6,479 bases of DNA, from NCBI GenBank assembly GCA_944386375.1, contig CALXAW010000071.1:1-6479 (forward strand), given 5' to 3'. Position numbers and translations under genes: made by a program. Position 1 is the first letter of the stretch. Each line of letters starts with the position of its first letter. This DNA is from an uncultured Clostridia bacterium. Its GTDB lineage: Bacteria; Bacillota; Clostridia; TANB77; CAG-508. The notes under the pieces were generated by a model. That model ran no database searches. It was not told the DNA's origin and worked only from the letters and a program-made list of their open reading frames with translations. Of the stretch, positions 5,759 to 6,479 are shown one piece after another.

Positions 5759-6172
5759 CTATTTTTTAGGTCTTTTGGCACCATACTTAGAACGTCCTTG
5801 CATTCTTTCTTTAACACCTGCAGTATCAAGTGTACCTCTTACAATGTGGTATCTAACACCTGGAAGGTCTTTTACTCTTCCACCTCTTATAAGAACAACA
5901 CTGTGTTCTTGTAGGTTGTGTCCAATACCCGGAATATAAGAAGTAACTTCATAACCATTTGAAAGTCTAACTCTGGCAACTTTTCTTAAAGCTGAGTTTG
6001 GCTTTTTGGGTGTAACTGTTTTAACTACTGTACATACACCTCTTTTTTGTGGTGCTCTAGAATTAGTTGTTCTCTTTTTTAAAGAGTTATAACCATGTTG
6101 TAGAGCTGGTGATGTAGATTTAGCTTTTACAGTATGTCTACCTTTTCTTACTAATTGATTAATTGTTGGCAC
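5759..6172 (-). CDS. rpsL: 30S ribosomal protein S12
   Basis: S12 lies at the 30S decoding centre and controls accuracy of tRNA selection. The 137-residue protein begins MPTINQLVRKGR and has the Gram-positive insertion (about 18-40) before APQKRGVCT. Landmarks are TPKKPNSALRK (54-64), YIPGIGHNLQEHS (79-91), RGGRVKDLPGVRYH (96-109) and the C-terminal QGRSKYGAKRPKK. The lysines equivalent to E. coli K42 and K87 (here K56 and K101), where streptomycin-resistance changes occur, are wild type. The start is GTG (6172-6170), with AGGAGGTG 8 nt upstream. It is the first gene of the str operon, directly behind a strong promoter and not behind rpoBC. Its stop codon lies one base from a hairpin repeat. 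Confidence 0.99.
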   Translation of the reverse strand: MPTINQLVRKGRHTVKAKSTSPALQHGYNSLKKRTTNSRAPQKRGVCTVVKTVTPKKPNSALRKVARVRLSNGYEVTSYIPGIGHNLQEHSVVLIRGGRVKDLPGVRYHIVRGTLDTAGVKERMQGRSKYGAKRPKK

Positions 6173-6180
6173 TTAAATTT

Positions 6181-6188
6181 CACCTCCT
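6181..6188 (-). promoter_or_regulatory. rpsL ribosome binding site with GTG start
   Basis: AGGAGGTG (6188-6181) is a near-ideal anti-SD match 8 nt before GTG at 6172-6170. It supports the GTG codon as the true start of S12; no in-frame ATG gives the conserved MPTINQL N-terminus. Confidence 0.92.
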
Positions 6189-6202
6189 AATTTTAGTTAA
6201 TT

Positions 6203-6238
6203 GCTACGGAAGCACACACTTTTGGCATTTACCATAGC
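6203..6238 (-). other. Hairpin in the rpsL (str operon) leader
   Basis: In the transcript GCTATGG (6238-6232) can pair with CCGTAGC (6209-6203), seven pairs with one G-U, closing a 22-nt loop. It occupies the start of the roughly 65-nt leader, between the predicted transcription start and the Shine-Dalgarno sequence. It might be an autoregulatory or stability structure. I know of no matching Rfam-type leader for this operon, so its function is open. Confidence 0.45.
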
Positions 6239-6245
6239 ATTGTTT

Positions 6246-6274
6246 ATTTTATCACTTTTCTATTTATAAGTCAA
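6246..6274 (-). promoter_or_regulatory. Main str operon promoter
   Basis: On the minus strand TTGACT (6274-6269) is followed after exactly 17 bp by TAAAAT (6251-6246). Both hexamers differ from the sigma-A consensus at one position. This predicts a leader of about 65 nt before rpsL. It is the best promoter in the window and shows that the str operon starts here instead of being read through from rpoC. Confidence 0.82.
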
Positions 6275-6322
6275 GAAAAACCTGGTAATTTTTTTAGTGT
6301 TGTAGCAAAAGTAACATTATTT

Positions 6323-6366
6323 TTGATTTTGTGTAAAAACGTACTTGAATTATTCTTGATTTTGTG
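6323..6366 (+). repeat. Direct repeat TTGATTTTGTG between divergent promoters
   Basis: TTGATTTTGTG occurs at 6323-6333 and 6356-6366, exactly 33 bp apart, close to three helical turns. Both copies are followed by an A-rich TAAA. They straddle the probable -35 of the plus-strand gene and lie upstream of the str promoter. This spacing suits a transcription-factor operator, but chance in AT-rich DNA is possible. Confidence 0.4.
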
Positions 6367-6373
6367 ATAAATT
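6345..6373 (+). promoter_or_regulatory. Possible promoter of the plus-strand ATPase gene
   Basis: TTGAAT (6345-6350) and TAAATT (6368-6373) are separated by 17 bp. An overlapping perfect TATAAT (6373-6378) has only a weak -35 (TTATTC) at 17 bp. Either would start transcription about 20-30 bp before the gene's ATG. The intergenic stretch 6189-6404 is otherwise fully accounted for by the two divergent promoters and the rpsL leader. Confidence 0.35.
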
Positions 6374-6404
6374 ATAATTAGTTTTATATTAGGGAGAAGA
6401 GATT

Positions 6405-6479
6405 ATGAAAAGAAAAGTATATAATAACATTTTAAAATGGAAAAAGGAAAGTCAAGGAAAAACAGCTTTATTAGTTGAG
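6405..6479 (+). CDS. N-terminus of probable AAA_14/DUF4143 ATP-binding protein (truncated)
   Basis: Only 25 codons are inside the window. The reading frame starts at ATG 6405, with AGGGAG (6391-6396) 8 nt upstream, and reads MKRKVYNNILKWK then KESQGKTALLVE. The pattern 'LxxWKxExxGKTALLxEGARRVGKST' is the usual start of a widespread anaerobe family of predicted AAA ATPases with a C-terminal DUF4143 region. The Walker A would follow immediately outside the window, so it is not seen. Function of that family is unknown. The gene is divergent from the str operon and unrelated to translation. Assignment is from the N-terminal pattern alone. Confidence 0.6.
   Translation, partial: MKRKVYNNILKWKKESQGKTALLVE

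Noticed and set aside
5467..5829. Minus-strand 120-codon open frame with a 43-residue repeated peptide
   Set aside because: It starts inside rpsL in another frame, has no RBS, and stays open only because the 129-bp unit is divisible by three. The related array A has a 128-bp period and no such frame.

Overview
This window is a strongly AT-rich stretch of a Firmicutes chromosome, most likely from class Clostridia. Support comes from the 137-residue Gram-positive-type S12 with its insertion before APQKRGVCT, the EF-G and EF-Tu sequence style, and the strong AGGAGG-type ribosome binding sites. A Lachnospirales-like host is plausible, but I cannot name a genus from sequence alone.

Layout, from right to left because most genes are on the minus strand. 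A promoter (TTGACT, 17-bp spacer, TAAAAT) drives the str operon rpsL (S12), rpsG (S7), fusA (EF-G) and tuf (EF-Tu). The operon ends at a clear intrinsic terminator. It is followed by plsX (phosphate acyltransferase, phospholipid synthesis), which has its own RBS and probable promoter and is cut off by the left window edge. At the right edge, divergent from rpsL, are the first 25 codons of a plus-strand gene that looks like an AAA_14/DUF4143 ATP-binding protein.

The genes are conventional; the spaces between them are not. The rpsL-rpsG gap (about 460 bp) and the fusA-tuf gap (about 420 bp) are much longer than usual. Each contains two tandem copies of an imperfectly palindromic element (129-bp and 128-bp periods) plus a fragment. 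The two arrays differ in sequence but share one architecture: outer complementary arms, a left motif TAGTARGWTGTGCATTTT, an inner inverted repeat, a core hairpin with GAAGGCGTA and TACGTCGA, and a right motif TGTRCAGATTGCTG or its variant TGTGCAAGATGCTG. The arms change between arrays but stay self-complementary. A lone right-end motif also lies in the rpsG-fusA gap. In all three cases an element end sits at, or within about 8 nt of, the upstream gene's stop codon. This stop-codon-associated hairpin repeat family is the main candidate for something undescribed.

Functionally, S12, S7, EF-G and EF-Tu work together in decoding, translocation and aminoacyl-tRNA delivery. A likely second promoter just upstream of tuf, beyond the repeats, would let EF-Tu be made in excess. 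The hairpin arrays would be transcribed within the operon mRNA and could affect its processing or stability, but that is inference.
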